The notes beneath the pieces were generated by a model. The model saw only the letters and a list, made by a program, of their open reading frames with translations. It was not told the origin of the DNA and did not search any database. Below, in pieces: positions 20,128 to 31,999 of a stretch of 64,000 bases of DNA. Source of the DNA: Cryptomeria japonica (taxonomy: Eukaryota; Streptophyta; Pinopsida; Cupressales; Cupressaceae); contig NC_081411.1 in the NCBI RefSeq assembly GCF_030272615.1, forward strand, positions 41,901,140-41,965,139. The letters are read 5' to 3'. The translations under genes were made by a program, and so were the position numbers. Within the stretch, counting starts at the first letter, position 1, and every line of letters starts with the position of its first letter.

Positions 20128-23100
20128 CTATGGATTCATCTTTCGTAGTTTCTGCTTGACTGGCTTGACCCCTGCAGAGATGGACAAGTGATGCATGATT
20201 AAGTGTGGATCCACCCCAGGCATATCAGCATATGACCAGGCAAAGTTAATTTGCTGTCCTTTAAAGAAGATGATGAATGCCAATCTTTCCTCTTCGGTCA
20301 GAGATTCTGCAAGGTGAATGTTTCTGATGGCTTCAGGGGTACCAATGTTGATTGATTGAGTGGGCTCAATCAATATGGGTGATCGTTCATGAAAATGTTC
20401 AGGAAGAGTGTCAAGTCTCCCATCATTAGGTGCTTTAAAAAGGTTTTCACCTTCAGATGCATCCTTTATTTTTACTTTTTTGGGATCCATTGCTGCCATT
20501 GACTGGTTTTCAGCATTAGATTCATTATTTGATTCATTTTTGCGACTGAGAGACTTGGCACTCCCTGAAGAACAGACGTCGGTATGCGGTTCACTGGTAG
20601 AGCCTGTTCCGGGATTTACGGTGCATAGGTAGTGGATAATAGATTCATCATCTGGAAAAATTGGGATATCATGAGTCTCAGGTTTAGTCCAGTCGATGAG
20701 ATCAGGGAAGACAAGTGGTAAGGAATCATGGGGTGGGTCAAGTTCAGCTACTGTAAGTGTTAGAATAGAGTTATCATCGTGATGGGTCTTGTTTTTAAAG
20801 AAATTTAGGGTTTCATCGAGGTCTTCGATGGTATCGTCTTCTACATAGACTTGTTCGTAATATTGTTGTTCGCTTTCCTGAACGTCATAGATATGTTGTG
20901 GTCCAAATTCAAGAGGTCTATCTTCTGCATTATGTTCTTCTTGAGAAATGGATATGAAATCAGTATCATCTGGGATATTTGTAGTAGTATCTGAATAGGT
21001 ACCCCATTCATATTCATTTGAATCAGTCTCATAGGCATCATCCCAAATTCTATCTGTGTTGTAGACAGGTATGTTGTATGGCGAAAATAAATCTTTGATG
21101 ATAGATACTATTTTGACATTTTGTGTGGATTCTGTATCTGATCCATCTTCTACATTCTGGATTTGTTCATATATTGTGCTTCCTCGGGGAGGAATGATGG
21201 GTGCTTGTGATGATAGGATTGGTTCTTGAGCCACTGGTGTGTGAATATGAACCACTGCTGCAGATATGGCCTTCTTATGATTCAGAAGCTTTCCCTGATG
21301 TATCTTCTGATCCTGACGTTCTCTTGCCTTACAGATTGTTTCTGCTGATTCAAAGAGAGCTTCCTGCCATGATTCTTCCTTGTATTTCTTCTTTTCTTTC
21401 CATTGAGGTTTTGTATTTGTATGTGGCGGCCTTTTTAATAGGAAAGTGAATTTAGAACCTAATCCTGCCTTATTTCTACTAGGTTGTGAAGGAAGATCTA
21501 TAGGTTCAGTGACTCCTTCTTGGCGTTTCCCAATAGGTCCTTTACCGCCATATCCCATTTGTTTCATGATCAGGTAGCCTTTTCCATATAAGTGTGTTGG
21601 TAGAACAATGTCTAGAGCGGCCGCTCTATTAGCTTCTTCTTCATCTTTGTATAACCAGTTAAGAACATCTTTATCTTCTGATTCATGTGCTAGAGTCCCT
21701 AATTGGATGAAGGTACCATTAAATTTAGTTATGGGCTGAGTCGCCTGATGTATTGATAGAGTAGGTAAACCATGTGATCTAGGTGATGTTGGCAATTTGG
21801 TTAAACACAAAGGCTCCATAGAGTATTCGCCCATGCCTTGGTCTTTGATTTGCATTTTCTGTTTGAAATCTCCCCATAAGGAGTTGGATTTTGCTATTGG
21901 TGGATCAGGTGTCGAAGACTGTTGCTTTTCTCTGTTATAAGGAACCAAACTGTCTTGGGCTGCCCCCATGGTATTGCAATGTTGAAATGGATTGTGATCA
22001 GCTGATATGGAGATTTCCTGTCCATCATAAGGAAATTTGACACACTGGTGGTATGTAGAAGGTACTGCTTGCATTTCATGTATCCAGGGTCGGCCTAGTA
22101 AGATATTATAAGTGAGATCAATATCTAAAACTTGACATATAGTATCCTTTTGCACGGGGCCTACCTGAATAGGTAATATCACTGTTCCTTTAGAGGACCG
22201 TTCCTCATCATCATATGCTTTTATGGTAATCTTTTTACAAGGATCAATAGATTCTTCTGAGAAACCTAGTGCACAGATAAGCTTTAAAGTACATATATTA
22301 AGTCCGGCTCCTCCATCTATTAAGACTCTTTTGACACGGTGTTTGCAAACAATGACTTCAATATGTAAAGGAGTATTATGCGGATGACTCAATGAAGTAT
22401 TATCATGCTTTGAAAAAGTGAGGTTATGAGACTCTGTCATGTGGGCCACCATAGCTTGGAATTTGTCTATATCCAGATTTTGAGGTACATTTGTTTCTAA
22501 GAGCGCGTGCTCTAATATGTCTTTGTGTCTTGGAGATAGTTTTAACAATTCCAGGATAGATATCTGAGCCGGAGTTTTTCGCAGTTGAGTAACTAAGTCG
22601 TATTGGATTTTGGGTGTGGTGGTTGGAGGTGCAGTATGCCCCTTTAAGACATATTTCTGGGTCCGGGTTGTTACATTGACAGATTCATGATCACGTTTAT
22701 CTCGAATGGTTATAACATTGACTTGATGGTCTTCAGCTGATATGTGATTGATTGTGTTGTTGTAGATGTGATTGATACGAGCTCCGCGGGTATCGTTTGA
22801 AGTCGATGCTCCATCTTTATAATTTGGTAAAGGATCTTTGAAGGCTTCGTGATCATTATTTGTTTTGAGACCATCCACTGTTAAGTCCCCTCGATCAATC
22901 ATGTCTTGGATTATGTGTTTCAATCTCATGCACTCGTTTGTTCTATGACCTTTGTTTCGATGAAAATCACAATAATGGGAATCATTCCACCAAGGTGGTT
23001 TGATCGGGGGTTCATAATTGTTGATTGGAGGTAAAGAAAGAACCTTGTTTGCTAACAGCTCTCTAAATGCGGACTCTAATGATTGGCCCAATGGTGTGAA

Positions 23101-24555
23101 AATACGCTTATGGAAATTGTTGGTGTTGTTGCGTGAATTGTTGTTAGGCCCTGGATTCAGATTTTTGTTTTGATTATCGTTGGCATTGTTGGTGTTGAGT
23201 TGTCCTTGAGTATTGTTGGGTGTATTGGGAGTAGCATTTTTAGGATTTTTCGTATTCTGAGTATTTCCTGATAAAGCAAGCACTGGCTGTTTAGATTTAG
23301 GATCATAGGATTCATTGTTGCCGTCGTTTTTATTTCGAGTCCAAAATCGGGTTTTGTCTAGGTTGGTATTGTTTTGGTTATTGTAGTTTGATGAGTTCGT
23401 TCCTTCTTTGTAGAATTTGAGTGTTCCCTTTTTGACACAAGCTTCCTCTACTTGGATGCCATTTTCAATTAACTTGTCAAAAGATGGGATGCATTGAAGT
23501 TTGAGTCTGTAACTCATTTCCCCATTCAAGTTATCAATGAAGATTTCCATTTTCTCTCTTTCAGGAATATCGCGAGGATATCTTGATACCATGCGTCGCC
23601 AACGTTGAAGGAATAACATGAATGTTTCATTGTTCTTTTGTTTGGTGTTGCAGATATCTAACATGGTTACGGCATGTTGGATGTTGTAAGAATAATGGGT
23701 GATGAATTTGTTGACTAATTCGTCAAATGATCTAACAGGTGGTGTAATCTTGGATAACCATTCCATTGTTTGTCCTCCTAGGCTTCTTGGGAATAACCTC
23801 ATCAAATACGTGTCATTATGAGCAAATTCAAGACTCATAGTACAAAATTCTCGAACATGATCTCGAGGATCACCTTTCCCATCATATTTATCAAATTTAG
23901 GAATGTCTGAGTTTGGAGGAAAAGGTATCATGTTTAAGCTTCTGTCAAATGGATAAGGACAGATTTCGTTTATAGAATACCGCACGGTTGTCCCTTGTTG
24001 CATATCATGCATTTGTCTTTGCAACATTTGCATTTGTTGAGTAAGAGCAACCAAAGGCGCATTATCTTGCCGAGGGAAGAGTTCCTCCCTCGGATTTGTT
24101 CTCATTTCAAAAGGTGTAGCAAATGGTATGTGTTGTTTGGGGGTTTCGAACATAGGTACTCGCATTTCTGGTATATGTTGTTCTGGAATACGTTGTTCAG
24201 GTATGCGAGTCTCTTCTTCCCTTTGTTGTTCTTGATATGTGTATTGTTGAGATCCTGTTTGAAAGACATTTGCGTCGAAATCTTCAGGAATTTTGACACC
24301 TTTGCTTGTAAGCATAAGCAGATATTTTTCTTTGTCATTTTCCATGAGTTTTTCAATGAGTTTTTGGAATGAAGGATTTTCTTGGCATTCCTGAAGAATT
24401 GCATCAGTAATTTCAGGATCTTCTGAAGATGGAACTTCAAAAGGATTTGATAACCTGCGATTCATACTTGATTCCGCGGGTGTCTCGCTTTGTTTGTTTC
24501 GTTGAGAGCGAGTGACAGGCATTTCAATAGAAACTTTCAGTGATGAAAGGAACAA
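20128..24555 (-). CDS. gag: element C gag-protease with G-patch (1,475 aa)
   Basis: The probable start is the Met of MPVTRSQRNKQ (24522), a few codons into the frame. It contains a retrotransposon gag domain (about residues 215-370: IPKFDKYDGKGDPRDHVREF, FMLFLQRWRRMVSRYPRDIP) and an Asn-rich linker. A CX2HX4HX4C zinc knuckle (CDFHRNKGHRTNEC, about 528-541) and a retropepsin (LIDGGAGLNICTLK, with ILLGRPWIHEM, about 735-830) follow. Then comes a G-patch (YLIMKQMGYGGKGPIGKRQ to NKAGLG, about 990-1035) and a long acidic linker (about 1150-1400). It ends in the first RT residues (KQKLRKMNP) at a TAG. Nine bases later the RT frame continues in phase, so gag and pol are one frame broken by a single stop. 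The protease has GGAG where many have D-S/T-G, as in other Tat-type sequences. Confidence 0.92.
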   Translation of the reverse strand: MFLSSLKVSIEMPVTRSQRNKQSETPAESSMNRRLSNPFEVPSSEDPEITDAILQECQENPSFQKLIEKLMENDKEKYLLMLTSKGVKIPEDFDANVFQTGSQQYTYQEQQREEETRIPEQRIPEQHIPEMRVPMFETPKQHIPFATPFEMRTNPREELFPRQDNAPLVALTQQMQMLQRQMHDMQQGTTVRYSINEICPYPFDRSLNMIPFPPNSDIPKFDKYDGKGDPRDHVREFCTMSLEFAHNDTYLMRLFPRSLGGQTMEWLSKITPPVRSFDELVNKFITHYSYNIQHAVTMLDICNTKQKNNETFMLFLQRWRRMVSRYPRDIPEREKMEIFIDNLNGEMSYRLKLQCIPSFDKLIENGIQVEEACVKKGTLKFYKEGTNSSNYNNQNNTNLDKTRFWTRNKNDGNNESYDPKSKQPVLALSGNTQNTKNPKNATPNTPNNTQGQLNTNNANDNQNKNLNPGPNNNSRNNTNNFHKRIFTPLGQSLESAFRELLANKVLSLPPINNYEPPIKPPWWNDSHYCDFHRNKGHRTNECMRLKHIIQDMIDRGDLTVDGLKTNNDHEAFKDPLPNYKDGASTSNDTRGARINHIYNNTINHISAEDHQVNVITIRDKRDHESVNVTTRTQKYVLKGHTAPPTTTPKIQYDLVTQLRKTPAQISILELLKLSPRHKDILEHALLETNVPQNLDIDKFQAMVAHMTESHNLTFSKHDNTSLSHPHNTPLHIEVIVCKHRVKRVLIDGGAGLNICTLKLICALGFSEESIDPCKKITIKAYDDEERSSKGTVILPIQVGPVQKDTICQVLDIDLTYNILLGRPWIHEMQAVPSTYHQCVKFPYDGQEISISADHNPFQHCNTMGAAQDSLVPYNREKQQSSTPDPPIAKSNSLWGDFKQKMQIKDQGMGEYSMEPLCLTKLPTSPRSHGLPTLSIHQATQPITKFNGTFIQLGTLAHESEDKDVLNWLYKDEEEANRAAALDIVLPTHLYGKGYLIMKQMGYGGKGPIGKRQEGVTEPIDLPSQPSRNKAGLGSKFTFLLKRPPHTNTKPQWKEKKKYKEESWQEALFESAETICKARERQDQKIHQGKLLNHKKAISAAVVHIHTPVAQEPILSSQAPIIPPRGSTIYEQIQNVEDGSDTESTQNVKIVSIIKDLFSPYNIPVYNTDRIWDDAYETDSNEYEWGTYSDTTTNIPDDTDFISISQEEHNAEDRPLEFGPQHIYDVQESEQQYYEQVYVEDDTIEDLDETLNFFKNKTHHDDNSILTLTVAELDPPHDSLPLVFPDLIDWTKPETHDIPIFPDDESIIHYLCTVNPGTGSTSEPHTDVCSSGSAKSLSRKNESNNESNAENQSMAAMDPKKVKIKDASEGENLFKAPNDGRLDTLPEHFHERSPILIEPTQSINIGTPEAIRNIHLAESLTEEERLAFIIFFKGQQINFAWSYADMPGVDPHLIMHHLSISAGVKPVKQKLRKMNP

Positions 24556-27268
24556 AGTCCTCGTTGATGTTTTGCTCTGGCGCTGGTGGTTCTGGTCTAG
24601 GTGTGTTATATGTGATGCACTCGTCGGGCAGGAATGCTGGATTGATTTTTCCTCTGCAGTTTATCTTTTGATTAAAAGCAGACTTTTGACAGTATGCTCT
24701 TGTTTTCAGGGGTTCTTTGTCAAATTCGCTGGATTTGTTTTGGATATAACGTTTGACGTGATAAAGAAATACCCGATGGGATTTGAAGAGTTGACGATTG
24801 ATGTATAAAAATTTATTTCTCTTGATGAATTTGGAAAAGCTTGGTTGCTGTTTCTTTAACGTGATGTTGCGATAGAGGTTCTTCTTTCTCAGAATAAGGC
24901 GATTAGTCATGCATGAGTGATCAATGATTTCCTTTGATTGATTTGGACTCAGTTGATTCTTGTTTTGGAAATTTCAAATTTTACTTTATCAGAATGAAGG
25001 TTTAGCTATCCCTTCATGATAAAGCGCGTCAAATGATATGGATAAGAGTTTCCCGATCTGGAAACTGAATTTGACAATTTGGAAAATTTCTAGACAAGTG
25101 TTTTTGAGATGAGATCCGTAAGATATTTAAAGGATTGAATTGACACTGATGATGACAAGTTTCCAGATTATGATAGAAAAGACGTCCTCTAATGCTTGAT
25201 TCGTTTTCAGATTCAGACAACCTTGTTTGACGCAAATTTGACTTGAAAAATAGTTTTATGTCTTGTTTCTGTCACTCTGGTTTGATGAAAAACGTGTTTT
25301 GATGGAAAACTGTGTTTGAAATATTTTTGAGATTTTCAAAAATTTTGGTTTTTCCAACTCTCTGTTTTTCTCCTTTTTCTCACGCGCTAAAACAGTTGTT
25401 CTATGCGCTAGCAAATTACTTCAATGCGCTAAGAATAAGTACCTACGCGCTACTCTGCCCCTGGTTACGCGCTAAACAATTGATTCTGGAAAATTTTGTG
25501 TGGTTGACTGTGAAATATGTACGCGCTAAACTGTATTTTCTACGCGCTACCTGGTTTGGTGGATGCGCTAAAACAGAGATTCAACGCGCTAAGATGTTTG
25601 TTATACGCGCTAAAACAGACTTTTCTGGAATTTGCTGTGAAGTTTTCCTGAGAATTGACGCGCTGCACTATGACTTTGACGCGCTAACTGATTTGGCTGA
25701 TGCGCTAAAGAAGAGATTCAACGTGCTAAAATGTTTGTTATAAGCGCTAAAACAGATTTCTTTGAATTTTGTTGTGAAATTTTCTTGAAATTGACGCGCT
25801 ACACTGTGATTTTGACGCGCTAATTTGTTGAGCGGATGCGCTAAAACAGAGTTTCAAAGCGCTAAAAGGTTTGTTAGACGCGCTAAAACATATTTCTTTG
25901 AATTTTGTTGTGAAATTTTCTTGAAATTTACGCGCTACACTGTGATTTTGACGCGCTAACTGGTTTAGTGGATGCGCTAAAACAGAGTTTCAACGCGCTA
26001 AGATATTTGTTATACGCGCTAAAACAGACTTTTCTGAAATTTGCTGTGAAGTTTTCCTGAGAATTGATGCGCTACACTGTGACTTTAATGCGCTAGTTTG
26101 TCTTTCAGATGCGCTAAAATAACTGTTTGACGCGCTAATATGTTGTTCTCACGCGCTAGACTGCCTTGATTTTTCCTCTTGGTGTTTTTATGATGTTTTT
26201 GATTTTGTTGAGAGATTTATCAAGTAGGATGGATGATTTTCTAAAATACAAAATGTAAACACGGCATACAAAGTATAATCATTTTACTTAATCTAACATA
26301 AAGTGTATGTTCTGTCGAGGATGTTTTCGAATCCCCAATGTTTTAACAGGTTGGATACAAGATAAACACTTCAGAAAGACTCTTTATTCAAGGGTCATAA
26401 GCAACATCATAACTCACTAGTCTCGATACTCCGTCAGCTCAAACAGCCGTGTCACCCCCTAGAGGGCGCCCGTTTTTTTGCCTTTTGCCAGAAGTTAACC
26501 CAAAGTGAATTGCTTCACAGTTGAGTAGTTATCTTGGGAGATATATGGTGAGTAATCTTGTGGGCGGATTCTTCCCCACCCTTGCACTATGATGTTACAA
26601 ATGTTTGGATACTGACTCAGCTCAAAGTTTCTAATGCTAAGGTTCTTAATCAGGCTTCATGTTCGGCCGTCAGTGATAAACTCCCTCAGGAGGCTTCCCA
26701 ACCTTTAGAACAAAGGCTTTACGTATCTCGAGGATACTGGGGGAAGGCTAATCGCTGCGCGCAACCGTTGAAAAGGACTTTCGTCACTTTCCACATTTGA
26801 TTATAGTGGGTTGGAATTCTTGGCGTCAAAGCCGTTCCCCACTTAGGTCGTTCCCTTCACACCGGCCATAAACGGCTTTAAGAGTTGAGTGCAACTCCTC
26901 GGGAAGGCAGGCCTGCTAAAGGATTTATTGCTTGAATAAAAAAAAGCATAAGAGTGGTTTGGCTTTTTGGTCACCCAATTAAGGGGAGAGCATATACCTT
27001 CCACTTTCGATACACGGCAGATAAGTTGTTCTTTTTAGCCTTCAAGACAATGGTTTGCTAACCTCTATTTGGAGATGTTGCTCCAATCAGCATGGTGTTC
27101 TTTTTAACCTTTTATAGCAATGATTGTTTAATCTATGGAAAATAGATCGTCAACAAAGCAAATTTCGATATTCGAGGTCAACGAAAAGAAAAACGTTTTG
27201 CTTGTAAAACAAAATCTCCTCGCTTTTCCTGCAAGAAATTTGTTAAAAATCCTGCAAAATAAATTGGT
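24556..27268 (-). other. element C untranslated leader, truncated at its 5' end
   Basis: This is 2.7 kb between the lost primer site and gag. It has the TAGCGC array (25383-26159). A compositionally distinct stretch at 26440-26910 includes GGCGCCCTCTAGGGGGTGAC on the - strand (about 26455-26474), a faint resemblance to a tRNA primer site but with no LTR next to it. The short ORFs (for example 24524-24910 -, 25312-25743 +) have no recognisable domain. The leader stops abruptly at 27268 where A gag sequence begins again. Confidence 0.7.
25383..26159 (-). repeat. TAGCGC motif array in the element C leader (about 28 copies)
   Basis: On the - strand the core is TAGCGCGT/TAGCGCAT (GCGCTA on the + strand), about 28 times in 777 bp. 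All are in sense orientation for gag-pol. Part of it is organised in a higher-order repeat of about 136 bp (GATGCGCTAAA at about 25562, 25700, 25836 and 25971). The core word is the same as in the PMD intron, on the opposite strand. Confidence 0.9.
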
Positions 27269-28805
27269 TAGTTGAATATGTCTGATTCAGTGGAAACTTT
27301 GCCAGACCAAGATGAAGTGTCTCAAGAGATTGAGGCACTAAATGAGAGATTACATCTATTGATTGCCATAATAAAAAAGAAAGATAAGGAAAAGGAGAAT
27401 GAAACCAAAGCCAAACTCATTGAAAGAGATAAGCTATTAAGACAAATTGTAGAGCTTGAGTTGTTTTCTCAAGAAGAACCTAGGAGTAAAGAGAAAGGCC
27501 CTGTTATTAGGGAAATCCTTGATCCAAAATTTGTTTCTACACCTAAGGTTGCAGTACAACCTAGTAGGGAGGTTCACAGTGATCCTGAACCTGCCAGACC
27601 TATTATTGACAAAGGAAAACATAAAATAGTAGAGAATAGGTCTGCGGGTCTAGTGTCAGGACGTGCAAAAGGACCCCAAGGAATGATGTCGCATGAGATT
27701 GAGGTAGAAAGGATAAGGAAAGAAAAAGAAGACTTGCAAAAGGAGTTAGAGAAGGCTGAAATAGAAGCACTTAATGCCGAGTTCAGGAGAAAGATACGAT
27801 GCTTGAAAGCTCCTCCTATAACTTTCCTACCTGTAGATCATAGTAATCCTACGTCCCAACATACTTCTGCCTCTCTGTTGAATAGTCAACCAATAATACA
27901 AACAAGTGCTATCCCACCTGTTAACCAATCTAATAATGCTTCCCCAAATAATTCTACTATTCCTCCAAGTACAATTCCAGCAAATCAAACCAATCACGAA
28001 CTGTCCCATAATCAAGGCCATCAAAATCCTAGAGCTGGTGGTTCAGGCCCAAGGGTGAATGCTAGAAATAACTTTATTGGAAATCAATTTCAAAGGAGAC
28101 CGATAAATGTTGAGTTGTATAGGTTGTTGTATTTTGATGGAATTCCCGGATATCCAAACCATGTCCCTATTGAAATGAGGGATAAACTCCAAAAGTTTGC
28201 TGGGAACAATGTTATCAATTCTGAAGAGAATCTAAAATATTTTGGTGACATTATCAATGACTATGAAATTGCACATGAAGATGTCATCATGAAGCTGTTT
28301 GTGTAGTCCTTGATTGAGGATGCTAGAGATTGGTACAGAGGGTTACCTGTGGACAATGTAGGTTCTTGGGAAGAGTTCAAAATTTTCTTTCAAGAACAAT
28401 ATGGAGATAAGAGAAATGTGAGCTTCATGCTCAATGGATTTAACAACATCAGGAAATCTGATAATGAAGTCGTCACAGATTTTAATGCAAGGTTTCAAAA
28501 GGAAATGCATAGAATTTTTCAAGTAATGAGGTTAGATGTGTGTCTAAGTACCTATTATAATGCATTTGACCCCAAAATGGCTTACATTCTCAAAGATAAG
28601 AACCCACATAGCTTGAGGGATGATTTCAGAATTTCCATTAATGTAGAAAGTAATAGAAAAGCATCGGGTAAAGTGGAAAGAAGGACTAATGGAAGATTGT
28701 GGTAGGAACAAAAACCACAACAAAATAAATCCTCCAAAGAAGAGAATAAGATAGAAAAATTAATGACTACTGTATGTGGGAAAAATGGGTTGTTAGAATT
28801 AAAAA
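27269..28805 (+). pseudogene. gag: second copy of element A gag fragment
   Basis: This repeats the coiled coil and gag domain of 9075-10611 with the same TAG stops at 27269, 28304 and 28703. Two amino-acid changes are visible (Gly to Glu in the NHG/ELSHNQG segment; Lys to Arg in MHK/RIFQVM). It lacks the N-terminal part at 8688-9074 and has no promoter or leader of its own. Confidence 0.85.
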
Positions 28806-30236
28806 TGTGAAAAATTATGTAAAATACCAATCCACACACACACACAGGACTTCTTGATGCAAGCTATGGAGTAACGATGCGTTACTCAGCTTCCCAAGGA
28901 GGGTCCCATGGTTCTTTATCTCACAATGTCCCTCAAACCAATGTTTTGCTCTCAGATTACTGAGCAAAATGGCTTAGGGATGGAAAATATGAGAACGAGA
29001 GAGATTTTTAACTGATCTTAGTATGAGATGTGTTATAAGCTAGATGAGATGCTAGAAGTGCAACAAACTAAATGGTAAGATGACGAGGTTAGTATGAATA
29101 CTATCCTAGCATACTATATTTCTTCTATGATTGAACTAAAATGATAAATAACTTACTCTAGCATGCATGTTCATGATTAATTTATGATCTAAAAGAAGCT
29201 AAATGAGGAGCATATAAAAATGAAAGCTTGAAACAATTTGAGCATAAGTGTGATGCTTCAAATTTGAAAGATGATTGTTAAGAATGGAGGAATGAGAGCT
29301 CTATTTATAGCACAAACAGGGCAATGGATGGTCAAGATGGAATGGTTTAATCAAGGGCCAAGTTTGAAAGTTGGGGATCCATGTGCATAATTGGCACCAA
29401 CGACATGGTGACAAGTGTCAACACAGGGTTGGGTTGAAAGAAGAGGTTGGAGGCATTAAAGGCCTGAGAAGACCTCATGGTTATCTAAAGGCTAAGGGTC
29501 AAGCCTAAGTTGGGTTTACCCACTGAATTAGGATCTAATCCAAGGATAAACCTTTGTGCAAATGATTAAGAGATAATCATGGTCAAAGCATTAATGACCT
29601 GATGAGACCCTTGGGTTGGATAGAGGTTGAGTCAAAACAAATGTTTTAACCATGTGGGAGGGTTTGAAATAACCATTAATGGTTATTGGAGACTTTGTGG
29701 ATTAAGTGGTTGAAGGTTGGAAGCCTTCAATGGTTTTCAAAGACTTTAGGGTTTTAGTGGTTGAAGGTTGAAAACCTTCAATGGTTATCCAAGACTTTGG
29801 GCCATTTGAGAAGTGACCTCCCTTTGCTTAGGGATGTGACAAAGTTTAGAGGAGGGTTAGGTTAATTAGAATCGATTAGAAGATTCTAGAAGGGGTTAGG
29901 AAGGGGTTTGGGATTTTGCAAGTGGATGGAGGATAATAGGATTTAATTGAATTATTTGATTTTCATTCAATTTGGTTGTAATTAAATAAATTTGATTTAT
30001 TCAATTTAGGATAACTATTTAATTAAATTTGAATTTAATTAAAAGTGGCTAGGGGGATTTAATTGAATAAAATGATTTATTCATTAAATGGTATAGTGAA
30101 TTTAATTTAAATAAATTGAATAATTTATTTAATTAAATAGAAGAATGTGGATAATTTAATTAAATTGGATTTAATCAAATAGAAAAATGAACATAAAATA
30201 TTCATTTAGGAATATGGTCATTTTTATGCGTCTACA
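28806..30236 (-). repeat. second copy of the element C LTR
   Basis: Same sequence as 10612-12042, again followed on the right by the polypurine tract and PMD gene. It is therefore a copy of the 3' LTR and not the missing 5' LTR of C. Confidence 0.85.
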
Positions 30237-30759
30237 TTTTGCCCCTCTTTGAAGTGACGTGTGTGCACATGTTAATTCAAAGAAAAATGATGTGTTTTTG
30301 TGTTTTTATAATCAAATGCAATTTTTGTGTCGCTCTTTTGATTTGCCAGTCGTGCCCCAGATTTGATGTGATGTGATGCGATGCTCCAGATTTGATGCGA
30401 TGTGATGCGATGCTCCAGATTCGATGCGATGTGATGCGATGCTCCAGATTCGATGCGATGTGATGCCCCCTCGGGAGATGAATCAATATATTTTATTTTT
30501 ATTTTTGGTTGGAAAATTTCTGATTTAAATTGATGTCGTTCGTATGATGTGTAGGATTTCATGCATGTAGTTAGTGTGTAAATTGATTCATCTCCCGAAA
30601 AATTAAAAATGTTTTAGTAGAGGGGAGACCACGACCATATTACAGGCCCAGTTAGGTAACCCTAATTTCATGTTCTCCTATAAAAAGGGAAAAAGGTTTG
30701 ATTTGAATTCATTTGTGTTTGTGTACTTTGAAGAGAAGAGAATTTGCTCTGGAGAGAAA

Positions 30760-30834
30760 ATGCCGATTCCTTACCACAGACACCGTTTCGAGCGCGTTCG
30801 GAGATATCGGAGACCTGCGGCGTATGGACCACCA
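30760..30834 (+). CDS. second PMD gene copy, exon 1
   Basis: Identical in protein to exon 1 at 12566 (one silent change, CAT to CAC). The donor GTAAGT and the TATA box at 30679 are kept. Confidence 0.65.
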
Positions 30835-30921
30835 GTAAGTCAACATTTTTGACCCTTTTTTGATTTTTGATTTTGTCGATTTTAGGTGTTTTTTGAAGTT
30901 TTAAGTTCGGGCGTTGCGGTT

Positions 30922-31498
30922 TAGCGCGTCTAAGTTAAACAGTAGCGCATACGCAATGCAAACTAGCGCATAGGGGTCAAATTTAGGGGTCGCGTCCGAA
31001 AATATTTGGTAGCACATAGGATTTCTCGGTTAGCGCGTAGACGGAAAACAGCGCATGTAAAGCCAATGTTAGCGCATCAGGGAAACAAGATAGCGCATCA
31101 CTTTGACCTAGCGCATAGGATGCATAGAAGTTCGCAGGAAGCCGGAGGGTTAGCGCATGATCATAACCTAGCGCATTAGGTTTAACAGGTAGCGCTTAGG
31201 AAAATTAGATTAGCGCACAGAGTGTTTCTAGCGCATAGAATGAAAAGGCGAGCGCCTAGGGAGGATATATTAGCGCGTAGACAGAGTCTAGCGCATAGGT
31301 TAGTTTAGGTAGCGCAATGGAGGAAATTAATAGCGCATAGACATAGTCTAGCGCATAGGGTAAATAGATTAGCGCTTAGGAAAGGCAGCGTGGCGCATGG
31401 ATTGAATCTAGCGCATAAGACAAAGAGGTTAGCGCGTAGGACGAACAGCCTAGCGCGTGGGTCATTTTTAGCGCATTTCATGTCTGTTTTAGCGCATC
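30922..31498 (+). repeat. TAGCGC motif array, second copy
   Basis: Copy of 12728-13304. Comparison shows single-base losses and gains inside the cores (AGCGCAT to AGCACAT near 31013, GCGCGTC to GCGCATC near 31074, and GAGCACC in X versus GAGCGCC here near 31251). Confidence 0.88.
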
Positions 31499-31999
31499 CA
31501 GGAAAAATTTGTGTTGTGGTCGATCTAAAATGTGGTGTTTTTGCGTGTCTGTCGTGTTTTTGATGCATGTATGCAATATGAGCATTTGTATAACTTGTTT
31601 TGATGTGAATGTTTCCAAGTTATGTATAGATATCAAGCTATTTGTGGGGATCAGAACATGATTTATTTGTGTTATCTGTTTTATGTTCAAAATGCATATG
31701 AAAGCCTGAGTTGTTTTACAAGCCGATATGGGTTGGAAACTTGAGTTGTTTTACAAGTTTTGATATGGGTGGGAAACTTGAGTTGTTTTACAAGTTTGTG
31801 ATTGTGGTACTTGAGTTGTTTTACAAGTTTTGATATGGTTTTTGAGAATTTGAGTTGTTTTACAAGTTGATATGAAATGATAGGTTTTTGAACTTGATGT
31901 AGATGAGCAAATTTGTTTCATGTATTTGATGTGAGTTGTATTTTGATATCTTTTTATTGATGTGGAATCTGATATTGGATATGTTTTGTTTGTTGATAG

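Larger units (their letters stand above)
10612..27268 (-). mobile_element. element C: young Tat-like Ty3/gypsy element nested in A, 5' end missing
   Basis: Read on the - strand, the order is leader (27268 to 24556), gag-protease (to 20128), RT-RNase H-RNase H-integrase (20118 to 17083), a 1.4-kb spacer, the antisense PMD gene (15716 to 12480), polypurine tract, and 3' LTR (12042 to about 10612). The 5' LTR and primer site are absent: at 27269 the sequence jumps to a second copy of A gag. The coding region has only one stop inside gag-pol, so this element is much younger than its host A. No target duplication can be tested because the right end is lost. Confidence 0.82.

Noticed and set aside
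25383-26159. CRISPR-like array (repeats with variable spacers)
   Set aside because: The repeated word is only 6-8 bases, spacer lengths vary, and the context is a plant retrotransposon leader.
26455-26474. Element C primer-binding site (GGCGCCCTCTAGGGGGTGAC on the - strand)
   Set aside because: No LTR end adjoins it and the C LTR sequence is not found to its right; the leader simply continues to the breakpoint at 27268.
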